The notes under the pieces are model-generated. The model was not told where the DNA came from. It worked only from the letters and a program-made list of their open reading frames with translations, and did not search any database. 64,000 nucleotides of DNA from Centrapalus pauciflorus (lineage: Eukaryota > Streptophyta > Magnoliopsida > Asterales > Asteraceae): NCBI GenBank assembly GCA_020465985.1, contig JAANYP010008051.1, forward strand, positions 124,001-188,000. Reading direction: 5' to 3'. Numbering within the stretch: the first letter of the stretch is position 1; every line of letters begins with the position of its first letter. Shown one piece after another: positions 33,314 to 45,372 of this stretch. A program made the position numbers and the translations under genes.

Positions 33314-33960
33314 TACACAACAACCTTTTTATTTGATTGTTTTGTTCTTGTTCAGGTGCAGACATAAATCAGAAACAATCACAGCAGTCACCTTTTCTTT
33401 TACCACTTTTTCCTTGCATGAATTTAGTGTGTGTGTGTGTGCAGAAATGTGTGATGTGTGCTGTGAGAATAAAACAAAAACAAACACAAATAGCCTTTCC
33501 AGTTCCTTGTCTTTGCATGAAATTAGAATTGTGTGCAGTGTGTGTAACAAAAAGAAAGTCCAACAAGTTCCTTTCCTTTTTAACACAAATCTCGCATGTA
33601 TGTATAAATCAGTAGCAGCCTGTCCTTTATTCATATATATTGATGTGGACAGAAGTGTGCAGCAGCAACGAATATACATATATGAACATACCACTTATAA
33701 TTAAACTAAATTTTAGATGTGTGATCATTTAATATAAAGATTGACCAGGTTTATATATATAAATATATAAGACAGCAACCATAGGTCTTTTCTTTGCATA
33801 GAACAGGAAGCAGAATCAGTCACACCAACCAATTATTTTCTTTGTAATTCCTTTATGGTAAATTATGTGTGTGTGTGCAGCTTGTTATAAACAGAAACAT
33901 GAATTAAGTACCTATATATTTGTCTCGGATGTAAAGAACAATTAACAGCACTAATATATA

Positions 33961-33964
<4 letters not shown>

Positions 33965-34043
<79 letters not shown>
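33965..34043. repeat. (TA)n microsatellite
   Basis: About 80 bp of TA repeats lie inside the solo LTR, followed by TATG and CA repeats. Confidence 0.95.
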
Positions 34044-34051
<8 letters not shown>

Positions 34052-35334
34052 ATGTATATGTATGTATGTATATATACACACACATATGTGCAGTCAGGTG
34101 TGTGTATATAATAAAGTGTATGCAAGTGTGAAATGGTGAATTGTGTGGGCTATGAATTAATGGACAGCAACGAAATATATGTACATATATGTATGATTGG
34201 GGTGTTATGAGTGCAACAACAAAGCAAAACATATAGATATAATTAAGCATTTGTTTATGAAAATTGAGTTATAAAATACATTTCAAAGCATGTTATTGCA
34301 TTTATTTCATCAATAAATGAGTATCATGATTAAGTGAATACACATGTAACATTATGAACATATATGCATCAATTAAGCTTATGGTTTGTTTTTATATACC
34401 TTCATGTGAATTTAATATGCAAATGAAAGCTTAAAAGACTTGAGGAAGTCACACATGTCCATGAAAAAGGACATAAAAGCTTATAACTCAATTAAAGCAT
34501 ATTCTATATATGATAAGCAAAATCATTGAACCTTGAATGAAAGATTCTAATGAGATTGATGGCCATATTCATCTCAATACAATTAAAGTATGAGAATTTG
34601 GGATTAAAAATCAACGAACGAACACTGAATATACTATTCAGATGATATAAAGGCTAATAAATATCAGAAATGAATAACAGATAGAGCAATACAAGCAAAG
34701 CTAAAAGACATTAAAGAGCATCAGTGAAGGCTAAAACAAAGTGGCAAGCGTCTGTAAGTCTGATATAAGTCAGATAGTGGTACTGACCCACTACAGATTG
34801 TGAGCAACAAAGCCAGAGCCAGAAAGTAAAATTAACTAGTAACTGTGAGTTGTAGATTTTACTTTAACTGCAAATTATGTGAATTGAGACTTTTGTTGCT
34901 TTATTCTGATTTTATTGGCATTCTGATCATGGGCCTATTGACATATTGTCATAGCATGATTACTATGATTTGTTGAACTGAGCATTATTTCTTCTAGCTT
35001 CTATTCTTTGACGAGTCATTTAATTGTTAAGCTTAACACCATCACTATTGCTCAGTGTTGGGTTAATGTTAGGCTTATGATGTGCTGGTTTACATGATGA
35101 AAGCACAGAGGGTAGCTAGAGCTGAGCATTCTGATGATACCCATACAGCAATTACTGGTAGCTAGCCCCGTACGTGGCTGATCCCCACTAATGATGCGTG
35201 TGTATGGTGTTATCATTTTCCAAGCATTCCTTATAAATTTGTCTAACAGTCTCAAGAACAACAACAGTTTTATAATTGGGAGCTGAGCAAAGACGCGCAT
35301 CAAAGAGCAATTAAATTGGCCAATGTCCCTTCGA

Positions 35335-35415
35335 GATTTGAGCTGTGCATGAGCCTAGTGCAGTGCATGAGCAATAGAGCTGAGCTGTGCATGAGCCGAG
35401 TGCAGTGCATGAGCT
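35335..35415. repeat. Short tandem repeat (GAGCTGTGCATGAGC)
   Basis: The GAGCTGTGCATGAGC and AGTGCAGTGCATGAGC words recur twice with a period of about 54 bp within the solo LTR. Confidence 0.8.
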
Positions 35416-35810
35416 TTTCGCGTTCATAATTGCATGTTAAATGTGAAATTCTACATTCTCACTAAGCAATTAAGCTTACCCCGTTGTTGCATTATTTTTT
35501 CAGGTAAAGGCAAAGGATTGACTGGACCTAGTTCATAGGTCAGGACTCTGAAAGAGCTTGAAGTGCTTTAGAACCTGTTTCAACACCTTGGTACTTGGCT
35601 GATGATAGAGCTTTGGGGTTCGGGGCTAGTTTATATTATGAGATTTGATGTAATAGTTTAGAAGTTTGTACCTTATAATTAAATTTGACTCTGTTTGTAA
35701 TTAACTTTAATTCCACACTGTTAATTATTATCTTAAATTCCTGATTGATATTGCATTGCTACTGGGGCCTAGACTTAAGACCTTTGAGAAATCTTGGGTC
35801 TTACGGTGGC

Positions 35811-36460
35811 GTTAAACTTAACGGTCAAACCGTTAACTTTGTGATAATGACATTTTTACCCTTTTCTACTATGACACTTTTAGTTCTCATGATTTTATTA
35901 TTTTCCATTTATAGTCCAAAACTTATCTTTTTATTTATTATTATATTATTGTATTTATATATACAATTGTTTTATTTATAAATATAATTTTTTCTAGTAA
36001 TTTACTTATATTTACTATTGTTAATATTTTATTTATAAATTATTTTTAATCAGATAAACAATTTTACTTTTCCTTATTTATAAGTTTATATTCATGATGC
36101 TGTTTTGTATAAAATTGAAACCTAAACCAAAATGAGTCATTTTTAAAACCTAGAAACCGACTTTGTGCGGTTCATCTTTCGTGTTTTCTTTGTTTTTTCT
36201 TCAATTATTGTTTCCTTTTTTCCTAAACATTTTTCGTTTTTAAAACATTTTTAAAGTCTGCTTTAAATCAAGTAAACTAAATAACTAAGCGAATGTAATC
36301 TAATTTGTGAATTCAATAATAAAACATAAATGATAAATTTATTTCGACTGCCAAATTAAATAATTAAAAAATGAGCAAAAAAGTTGGTATACGTTTGGGG
36401 AATATATAAAATAACATGAAATGTACATTGTTTTACGTTTGCTGCAGTTCGGTGCGGTTT
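35811..36460. other. AT-rich spacer between LTRs
   Basis: No gene. It has an inverted repeat TTAACGGT-CAA-ACCGTTAA near 35819 and otherwise T/A-rich runs. Confidence 0.55.
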
Positions 36461-37854
36461 TGTAACATCCTGCTTTTGAATCTGGTACGTGGAATTAATT
36501 TAGTGGATTATTATTTTATTATTATTGCGTTGGTCCAATTATTTCCCGATTAGTGGATCTATACGTGCCAGGATTGCGATATACATGTCAACCGGGTTAT
36601 AATTCTAGTGGATTAATTATAATTATGAGTTGAAGTGATATAAATATTGAAATTATGATATCGGGTCGGGTTATCGGGTCCGGGGTTTCTAAAAATGGAA
36701 ATATACATAATGCCTCCTTTTGAACTTTGTTTCCTTTCCTTGCAACTCCAAAAACTGAGATAGTGTGTGTGTGTGTATGTGTGTATCTGGTGGGCTGAAT
36801 CAGAGGAAAACAACAAAGATTGAAGCTGATTGACTGAATTCTTCATTCCTTTGTGTTTTTGGACTAGTTAGGTAAGAAACCTCTGATTTAGTAGCTTAAT
36901 TCGTGATATATATTGATTGAAATCATGGGATTTGCTTATTAGCATATAGGGAGGAGTTATGGGTTTTGGGTACTTATACAGCTGGAAATCGTGTATTGGA
37001 GGGGATTTAACCCCTGGACAACCATTTTCAACGAACAGAGCAGAACCTGTCGTCCATGGTCGCGGTCGCGACCCCTTGAGTGCGGTCGCGATGGGTGTGG
37101 CGTGGACGTCAGTGGTTTCGGCAGCAATTGAGAGCGCGACCAATATGGTCTGAGCGCGACTGGGATCTCAAGCGCGACTGCTAACCCTCGAGTGCGGGCC
37201 TCGATCAGTTGTTGTTTGGCCAAGTTCTGTGTGGGCTTTGAGGTTGTTTTTGGGGTTCGATTCAGTTGTGGGATCAGTATATTAGTTTGTTATGTATACT
37301 TATCAGGCCGAGATTAACAGTGTGGGATCTGTGTATTATTACAGGGACGAGTAGACAACGAGCTGAGTCTAATAAGGGATTTCAGGGTTCAGCGAATCAG
37401 TTAGGGTAATCAGGTGAGTACTCGAGTTCTTTTCCAAACTCGGGATCGTTTTGCAAGTTTTAGCTATGTAGCTATTATTGTTATATGTGCGGTGTATGAG
37501 ACAGGGACGTGAACCTCATGTATGATTCTATTCTTGTTATATGTGTATATTGTGCATGAGATGAGATCCATTCTAGGGTGTCCGTGATGAGTTCCATTCT
37601 TTTGGGATTTTGTAAACCGATATTTTGTGTATGTATTCCGTATGTGTATCTGATATCCAGTTGTAGTATGCTAATTTAATCAGGATTTCTAATTGTACCG
37701 AACTTGCGAACACACTGTTAACCTTTTGTATGAAAGATTTTAATTTACAATGATTTGTATTATCCTCTGACACGTGTAATATGGATTCCATGCGTTATTG
37801 CCACTTATGATAATGTGTTAATGTGGAATTTATGTGAATCGGGAGGGTGTTACA
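36461..37854 (+). repeat. 5' LTR of gypsy-2
   Basis: A TATA-like AATATACATAA lies near 36699. A possible donor TTAG|GTAAGA is at 36872 and an acceptor ATTACAG ends at 37344. Between them, 37048-37205 holds the same type of GCGGTCGCGA / AGCGCGACT word array as gypsy-1. Confidence 0.9.
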
Positions 37855-37933
37855 TGATGGTATCAGAGCTTGTGGTTTGAAGCCTGAGTAATCTATTTGT
37901 TGTTCTTAACTATTTTGGTTTGTGCAGATCGAT

Positions 37934-38108
37934 ATGGCAGATCAGCGTGAGGGTTCAGGTTCGGGTAAACCAGCAGGCGACGAGTTTGTCCGCAAGTCGG
38001 ATCTTCTGGAGATTCTAATGCAGTTTTACAGTTAGAAAGGGCTAGGCCAGAGTATGGGGCCAGTGACTCCAGTAATAGGGACAGATTCTGGGGCAGGTGC
38101 CTCTTCAT
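37934..38108 (+). pseudogene. gag N-terminus of gypsy-2, interrupted
   Basis: The ATG at 37934 opens MADQREGSGSG and FVRKSDLLEILMQ, similar in layout to the gypsy-1 Gag start. A TAG follows QFYS, and the reading then continues to SGAGASSS, where the CACTA terminus begins. Confidence 0.75.
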
Positions 38109-38119
38109 CACTAGTAAAA

Positions 38120-39130
38120 AAATGGGCTTTGGTCACACATGCTCGAAATCAAATCGTCACACATTAAAATATTTGTGTGACTAAAGATACAAAACTAAAA
38201 TTCACGTCATTCTTTTAGTCAGATCTGAACTCCAATCGTGTGACCAATCTAAAATGTATTGCCACACCTTCGAACATTTATGTGACTAAAGGGATCTGGT
38301 GTTTTTTTTTTGCTGATTAAGTTCGAAGTATTAGTCACGTTACACACATAAAATGTGACAAAACGGTGTCACACAGTTGAACAATGTGACCAAATGCCAC
38401 TATATGGTCACATGAAGTAATTTGTTATGTGACTAAATCATGAACTGGAGTTTGTCACACACGATTTCAGTGTAGCCAAAAGCAGATACTATATGGTCAC
38501 ATAAGTTAGTAGGTGTGTCTAAAGTGTAGTGTGTGTTAGAATGTCAAAATCTAATATGTATTAGTCACATTGAGTGCCATTTTGTGTGACAAAATCATAT
38601 GCCACTATATGATCACTTGAATAATTTTTTGGGTGACCAAATCATATTCCACTATATGGTCACATGAAGTAATTGTATGTGTGACCAAATTATATTCCAC
38701 TATATGGTCACATGAAGTAATTTGTTATGTGACTAAATCATGAAACTCGGGTTTGTCACACACGATTTCTGTGTAGCCAAAAGCAGATACTATATGGTCA
38801 CATAAGTTAGTATGTGTGTCTAAAGTGTAGTATGTGTTAGAATGTCAAAATCTAATACGTATTAGTCACACTGAGTGCCATTTTGTGTGACTAAATCATA
38901 TGCCACTATATGGTCACTTGAATAATTTTTTGGGTGACCAAATCATATTCCACTATATGATCACATGAAGTAATTGTATGTGTGACTAAATCATATTCTA
39001 GTATATGGTCACATGAAGTATTTTGTTATGTGACTAAATCATGAACTCGAGTTTGTCACACACGATTTCAGTTTAGCCAAAAGCAGATACTATATGGTCA
39101 CATAATTGTTTGTGTGACTAAATCATATTC
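38120..39130. repeat. CACTA subterminal repeat array (TGGTCACAT / TGTGACTAAA)
   Basis: There is a dense array of GTCACA and TGTGAC words in both orientations. A larger unit of about 300 bp repeats three times, with starts near 38397, 38697 and 38998. Each unit contains ATATGGTCACATGAAGTA, GTTTGTCACACACGATTTC and GTAGCCAAAAGCAGATAC. Such arrays bind the element's own regulatory protein in En/Spm. Confidence 0.9.
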
Positions 39131-41545
39131 CAATACAATAATTTACTGCACTATAAAATAAAATGTCGAAGTCACATAGAAATTAAGATACGTACAGATA
39201 ATCATTCCATAAATTAATTAACTAAAAGGTAATTTACAAAACTAAATTATTACAATTAATATAGCTAGTGTTCCAGCGCACGACATGGTTCGATCACTTG
39301 GATTTTCGTATAACAATACATTCACAGTTGCTTCGATAATAATTATCTCTTGATTCAGTACTCAAGTCACGATCATCCACACGTGGCAAAATGTTATCAT
39401 TGTGCGGGTGAATGACGGTGTTAAATTCCTCATTGATTTCATCATATATATCTCTGTAATTCTTCGGAGGTGTGTTGAAGACAATAGAAAACTTTTTATT
39501 TTGCTGGTCTTTCACATAAAACACTTGTCGTGCTTGTGAGGCTAATATGAACGGATCAAGCTTGTGGCCTAAAGTAGTCAGGTCAACCAAGGTATAACCA
39601 AGCTTACGATCACGTTTGACCGCACCAGCCTCATGGTTAACCCAATCACATTTGAAAAGAGGGAGTTGCCTGAAGCGATAATCTAGTACCCGTATTTCTT
39701 GCAAAACACCATAATACAATTTGCGTACTGTGGTTTCTACTCCTTTAGATATGTGCATATCATCTGTCACAACACTAACCGTTGTATTGGTAAACGCTGC
39801 CGTTTAGTACGATGTATACCCGTTGATGTTATATGCAGTGTGTTTCAGTATGGTGGCGCCTGGTCCATGTGAAATCGACCTTACGGATTCTGAAACACTT
39901 TCTTTGGAGATCGCTAATTCTCTCTCAACCTAAATATTATATCATCACAATTACATAAATGAGCTTCAAATTGAAGGAACAACTACAAACAGTTACAAAA
40001 AAGAATTAATTATCTCTAGTTTTAACTAGGTAACAAAAGTTTTACTGTGCTCATACTCAAGGAATGCTTTTTGCTTACCCGAGTTTTGTGTTTCCAAAAT
40101 CTGTTTGTGTCGCCTGAAATAAGGTGTTAATTTGTGGTCAATTAATATGTTTGATGCAAGATTTTAAGTAATTAACGAAATAGAAATGTGTTAGTAATAC
40201 TTACTCGATATACGGTTCAATTTCATATGTATTGTATTACGTACAAATGTGCTATCCCAAGTAGTTCTGCAGAAACTTCACTTGACTTACCGTCTGACAG
40301 TGGCTTTTTGTCTTCATTTATTTCATCACTTTCATGTGTATCACCTTGGATACCATTAGTTTTCGTGGACTTTTTTTATTCGCAGAACTATTGCTTCTTC
40401 TGCAATAGTCTCCTCAGCAATGCATCCCTCTGGTTTATTTTTGTTTCGCACATGTCCTTTAATAACCTTCATACAACGTTCGAAGGGATACATCCAATGA
40501 AAGCATACCGGACCACATAATTTATCTCCCTAGTTAAGTGCACAGTCAAATGGACCATAATATCAAAAAATGAGGGAGGAAAGGATTTTTCGAGTAGGCA
40601 GAGTGTGACAGAAAGATCTTTTTGCATCTTATCTAGTTCATCTAACATGATTTCTTTGTAGCATATCGATTTAAAGAAAAAGCAAAACATGATGATAACA
40701 TATCGTGTGGGTTCGTGCATGATTGACCGTATTGCAATGGGCAAAACTTCTTGCATAAGCATGTGATAGTCATGTGACTTAAGCCCGATGAGCTTCCTAT
40801 CTTTTAGGCTGACTAAAGACGAGAAATTTGAACAATAGCCTTGCGGTCCCTTAATGTTGTGTAACGTTTCACAAAAGATGTCTTTTTCTTCATTCGTTAA
40901 TGTGTAACCTGCTGCAGGTAGTACTAATTTGTCTCCGTCTTTCCTAGCAAACAACTCTGATTTATTTATCCTCAACTCTGCCAGATCCAATCGAGCATTC
41001 TCTCCATCTTTCGTATTTCCGGGAACATTTAGTAAAGTTCCGAGTATACTCTCACCAACATTCTTTTCAATATGCATGAAATCAATGCAATGTTGAACTT
41101 CATTATGCCTCCAATACTTTAGCTTTCGATACCAAATGTTGAATTTCTTCCAGTACGCACCATCTTGTTCATTTACTTGGCTTGAATTACCATCTTCTCT
41201 TCCTCTTTTCCTTGTGTGCTTTTGGTTTGGTCGTTTTACCCTTCCCCACTTATTTTCAATATCTTTGACCTCGTTGTAAATGTCTTTTCTAGTCATTGGT
41301 TTTGGACACTGGCAGAAATCTTGTTTTCCATTAAACGCCTTCGTTTGCCTTCTGAACGGGTGTCCCTGTGGTAGAAATCTTCTGTGACCAACATAACTCT
41401 GCTTGGATGATGCAGGAAGTCTAACAGAATTAGTTTCTTTCCCACATACTACACAGCCTTTGTATCCATTGGTTGGGCAGCCACATAAAGTACCAAGTTC
41501 AGGGTAATCATTTATTGTCCATAACACAACCGCATGTAGATTAAA

Positions 41546-43564
41546 TGTAACATCCTCGAATTCAATTTATATAATTCAGATCTATGTAAGTGGATAAGTT
41601 ATAATTAAGTTGAATTATGACAAACTATTATATATTTGGGGATATTTAAAAGTTTGTTGCTATTTTATGAAGTTACGAAGTTTAAGAAAATTTGAACTCT
41701 GAATTATTGTTAGGAAGTAGTATGAATTATAAAAGCTAGTAATGATAAATTTAAGAATAAATCAGTATTTTATGGAACCGGTTAAGTTGAGGGGTGAAAT
41801 GTGCAAAAATGAAGAAAGTTGAATAAAAAGGCTAAAAGCCTTTCATTTTCACATTTTCACACTCTCTCTAGACTCTCTCTCTAGAAAACGCTCTCTACTT
41901 CTCTCTAGATTATCTCACAAACCGACCGGCCGATTTTCGAGATTTATACGTTGTTGGAAAGACCTCGAGGAGTACTACAACAATCTACGGTTGGATTCTT
42001 GATTTCGTACGAATTGAGGTAAGAATCGACCTAATTAAGTTTATATATCTCGGTTTTGAAAACATGAAATTCGAATTTGACATTTATTGCATGAACAAAG
42101 CCGATTTTGCTTGTGTTTTAGCTAGAATATGATAGAGTATGCGTAATATAATCAAACCTAGGCATAATACATGACATATTCATGATTCTTAGGCTTTGAA
42201 ATGAAGGATTTAAGTTGTAGACATGAACAAACTCGAAACTACCAAGAACATAGTCGAAATGCAAGAACAAACTCGATTTTTGAGCTAAATTCGAGTATAT
42301 ATTCGAATCTAACACCAAGGAATTCGAGTTTATGACCCTAAATTCAAATGATGTTCGAAATTAACCCATAGGGTTCGAGTTTGGCCTCAAATTCGAAAGG
42401 AAATTTGAATTTAACCTCTTAAATTCGAATTTAATGCCTAAAAATTGAAACCCACTCTCTAAACTCGAATATTATGAATGAAACCCATAGACAATACATA
42501 AAATAACAAAAGTTATTCAAAGGATAAGGTTTGAACTTGAGTTGGGTTCAAACTTAGTTGTGGTTCGAATTTGGATATGGATCCAAAATGGGGAAAAATA
42601 TTGCAGAACTTGTAAAACTTGGTTTTATGGATTTAAACAATTATTTGACATGATGTGTTGTTACAAATGAATTACAGGTCCCTTGTGGTGTTGTTTAACC
42701 CACAGTGGGGTACTTTGTGATCCGGTTGAAAGCCCGAGGAGAAATAAAATTTGGATAAAGTTAATAACGCACCCACTGTGAGTACCTCTGATTTTAACAT
42801 GTCTGCATCTGCTTTATGTTTGCTTCGCCTGCTGAGGCATGTTGTTTCACTTTCGTTTGATACTCTACTAACTTGCGTATATGTTGATGCACATTCATAC
42901 TTGTTGCATGTCCGTTTCTTTGTTGTGCATCTTATTGATGGACCTGAGGGTCGCATCTGTACTCCGATGTTACTGTGCTATATGACCAAGAGTTGACACC
43001 TCTGTGGTCAGGATAGGCAGTAGGTCATCCTCGATCATACGTTTGCCTCAGATGGATTGTTTCTCTTATGCCGAGCGTCATCTCGAAGGAGTTGCGGCTC
43101 GGGTTTGCGTATTATGTGTACGTGTGGAAGTATACGGTATGCGTTACCGGTGTTACTTCTGGGGGCATCATAAGGGTTTGTGGAATGTGTAAAATCATTT
43201 GTATTCACTAAGCATTCGCTTACCCCTCAGTTGTTGACATTTTTTTTTACAGGAAAAAGGGAAATCTGCTGCTGGACCTTCTAGCTAGGTCGTCTGTTGA
43301 AGTAATTGAAGATATTTTCTACTCGCTTGGTATTTGGTTTATGTGATTATTGCTATGATATGCTTGGGATGATTGTAATAAATTTATGAGTATGTAGACT
43401 TAGATTTGGTACCTTGTAGCACCGTAGGGTGTTTGACACTATTGCGTTACTTTATTTATATGCTTCCGCACTTAAACTAGGTTATCAGATCATTATGTTA
43501 TTGTATGATGGTGATTAATCCTGGGTGAATGCTAAATGGTGGTTTTTGTGACAAGGGTGTCACA
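41546..43564 (+). mobile_element. Solo LTR, 2.0 kb, inside the transposase gene
   Basis: It begins TGTAACATCC and ends GGTGTCACA. Target duplications TTAAA lie at 41541-41545 and 43565-43569. Transposase reading on both sides joins in the same residues (KMFN / FNLHAVVLW) when the LTR and one TTAAA are removed, which proves the insertion point. It shows a CTCTCT leader, a possible donor GAG|GTAAGA at 42019 and an acceptor TTTTACAG ending at 43252. Confidence 0.93.
42185..42480 (+). repeat. ATTCGAA / AAATTCGAGTTT motif array
   Basis: About fifteen TTCGAA- or TTCGAG-centred words lie inside the presumptive intron of the solo LTR. The TTCGAA core is palindromic. Confidence 0.8.
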
Positions 43565-44529
43565 TTAAACATTTTATTTGTGGCAACATCATATGTATCG
43601 ACCACTGTCTCGAATAAGGTTTGAAGATCATCAACCAATGGTTCTAAAAATACATCGATATCATTTCTTGGGTATCCAGCTATCAACACAGAAAGCATCG
43701 TAAACTTTCTTTTCATACACAACCATGGAGGAAGGTTGTAAATGACAATTAAAACTGGTCATACAATGTGATGCCTATTTCCTTTGTTCACGTCAACCCC
43801 ATCAGCCGATATTCCTAGCCTTAGATTTCTTGGATCTTTAGCAATTACCAGGAATTGTGTATCAATGGTGCGCCATGCCTGTGAATCTACGGGGTGACGT
43901 AACACACCATCTGTTTTCCTCCTTGTTGCGTGCCATGTTAAATCTTCTGAAATACTCTGTATCCTAAAGAGATGTTGCATTCTTGGTATTATTGGAAAAT
44001 ACCACATGTTTTTCGCTGGAATTTTCTCGTACACTTTATTCGTATTCTTATCCACCTTCCATCTTGATGTCCCACAAGTTCGACACACAGTTGATTCCCC
44101 ATCCTCCTTCCAGTAAAGAAGGCAGTTGTTTGTACATACATCAATCTTTTTTAATCATCACCCCATTAATTTCAGAATTTTTTTGCCTTATAAGTTTTTT
44201 CCGGCAGTTTGTTACCATCCGGTAACATCTTTTTCAACAAAACTAGTAACTCAGTAAAGAACTTATCAGAATAATCATGCTTACTCTTCAAGTTGAGCTG
44301 TTCAACAATTGCTGATAACTTTGTGAAGTCAGGAGATCCTTTGTAAAGTGGCTTGTCTGCGTCCTGTAGTAGTTCTAGAAACTTGACATGGTCAACCGGA
44401 TCCTCATCATCAAAATTATCTTTTGCAGCATTAACCATTTCCACTATTTTTTGGCCATCAATTGGAATTTCTGAATCAAAAACCATCTGTGTGTCAACAT
44501 AATCTGTTGTACCACTGTGATGTTCGGCT

Positions 44530-44765
44530 AGTTAATAAAACTTAGGTTGAAATTAATCAAGTAATTTTATAAACTTAGGTTATATATAATCAATTCAATT
44601 CAATTCCATGAATAATAAAACTTAGGTTAAAATTAATCAAGTAATTTTATAAACGTAGGTTATATATAATCAATTCAATTCCATTCCATAAATAAAAAAA
44701 CTAAGGTTAATATTAATAAAGTAATTTTATAAAACTTAGGTTATAATCAATTCAATTCCATTTCG
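44530..44765. repeat. Three tandem copies of an ~80-bp unit
   Basis: Each unit carries ACTTAGGTT, ATTAATCAAGTAATTTTATAA and TAATCAATTCAATTCCAT-like words. The third unit is most diverged. It lies just upstream of the transposase coding region. Confidence 0.85.
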
Positions 44766-45040
44766 AAAAAAAACCTTTTGTTATTGACAAAAATACCCTT
44801 ACTAATACAACAGAATGTATTTTATTTTTAGAGGCATTTACGTCATTTCAGTAGAATAATGAAAATGATGACTTGTAATGACCATGCGCTAACATCATCC
44901 AACGCCCTTTTCCTATTCCTGCCATTCATCTTCCCCAACGTCCGAACAGAGCATCACCATATAATCACAGAAGATACGATCTTCTGCAAATCATCATTTC
45001 AAACTCTCGCCAAGCAACTACACAAATAAGATAATCCATT

Positions 45041-45075
45041 ATGGAGCTTCCAGATGAAGTAATAACGAGGATATT
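45041..45075 (+). pseudogene. F-box-like start, cut off after 11 codons
   Basis: The ATG at 45041 reads MELPDEVITRIF, the typical first residues of a plant F-box protein (LPDEVITRIF matches the start of the F-box). The copia LTR begins right there. Too short for a sure call. It may be a host gene fragment or a gene piece carried by the CACTA element. Confidence 0.3.
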
Positions 45076-45372
45076 TGATAATCCAATATCTAGCAATTCA
45101 TTCAACATTAAACACAATCATATGAGCATTAATCACTAACACAGAATATCGAATGCTTTCATTGAGTAGAAAGAATATTACAATGATGTTCTTTCCTTTC
45201 TTGCACAACAAACTTCTACTCGGATCTGCATCTTTCTGTACTGTTCAAGTGTGTGTGAACAGAACCCTATACTCCTATTTATACTCAATGCAACTTTTGA
45301 GTATTTACAATAAAGCCCCCTAAACTTATACAAAATAATTGACTTCAACTCTATATAAATTTGTACTCAACA
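45076..45372 (-). repeat. 3' LTR of copia-2
   Basis: On the minus strand it reads TGTTGAGTACAAATTTATAT at its start, with a TATA box (GAGTATAAATAGG). It ends at TTATCA next to the F-box-like start. The left flank ATATT (45071-45075) would be the target duplication, but its partner is outside the window. Confidence 0.6.

Larger units (their letters stand above)
32214..35805 (+). mobile_element. Solo LTR, 3.6 kb (gypsy type)
   Basis: It begins TGTAACAACC and ends GGGTCTTACG, with an apparent A-to-G change in the usual final CA. Perfect 5-bp duplications GTGGC lie at 32209-32213 and 35806-35810. A TATA-like ATATAAATA is near 32438, a possible splice donor (GAAG|GTAATT) at 32635, and an acceptor (TTTTTTCAG) ending at 35503. 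No internal gag-pol is present, so LTR-LTR recombination is inferred. It carries the ACCGAAACC array and an 80-bp TA microsatellite. Confidence 0.85.
36461..38108 (+). mobile_element. Ty3/gypsy element gypsy-2, 5' part only
   Basis: LTR 36461-37854 (TGTAACATCC ... GGGTGTTACA, 1,394 bp), PBS TGGTATCAGAGC at 37858-37869, then the beginning of gag. It is the same family as gypsy-1, from LTR ends, leader structure and Gag N-terminus. The element is cut at 38109 by a CACTA transposon. The remainder is not found in this window and should lie beyond the right edge if the CACTA element is intact. Confidence 0.88.
39294..44486 (-). pseudogene. CACTA TNP2-type transposase, broken and split by a solo LTR
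   Basis: Read from 44486 leftward. The N-terminal helical part includes LLQDADKPLYKGS and FTKLSAIVEQLNLK. Then comes CRTCGTSRWKVD, WYFPIIPRMQHLFR, DLTWHATRRKTDG and LRLGISADGVD. KRKFTMLSVLIAG and NDIDVFLEPLVDDLQ run up to 43570. After the LTR (41546-43564) the protein resumes at 41545 with VLWTINDYPELGTL, CVVCGKET, HCIDFMHIEKNV and the DUF4218 part (LCLLEKSFPPSFFDIMVHL). A frameshift near 40500 precedes WMYPFERCMKVIKGHVRN. The C-terminal DUF4216 part (YYGVLQEIRVLDYRF, LFKCDWVNHEAG, ASQARQVFYV) ends at 39294. Several stops and shifts show loss of function. It would cut and paste CACTA elements by a DDE-type mechanism. Confidence 0.88.
38109..45075 (-). mobile_element. CACTA (En/Spm-type) transposon, one end plus transposase region
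   Basis: The left terminus is CACTAGTAAAAAAATGGGCT, inserted in gypsy-2 gag. About 1 kb of subterminal repeats follows, then a minus-strand TNP2-type transposase reading toward the terminus. The matching right terminus is not found before the copia LTR at 45076. It is probably beyond the nested insertions, outside the window, so the right limit given is only the last base before that LTR. Confidence 0.82.

Noticed and set aside
32872..33704. Several overlapping frames on both strands in the 3.6-kb solo LTR
   Set aside because: No domain resemblance. Overlapping both-strand openness reflects base composition and GT/CA repeats.
33863..34250. Minus-strand frames with long Ile-Tyr repeats
   Set aside because: They are translations of the (TA)n and (CA)n microsatellite.
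38120..39130. CACTA subterminal repeats as a CRISPR array or satellite
   Set aside because: The position next to a CACTA terminus, mixed orientation and variable spacing fit transposon subterminal repeats.
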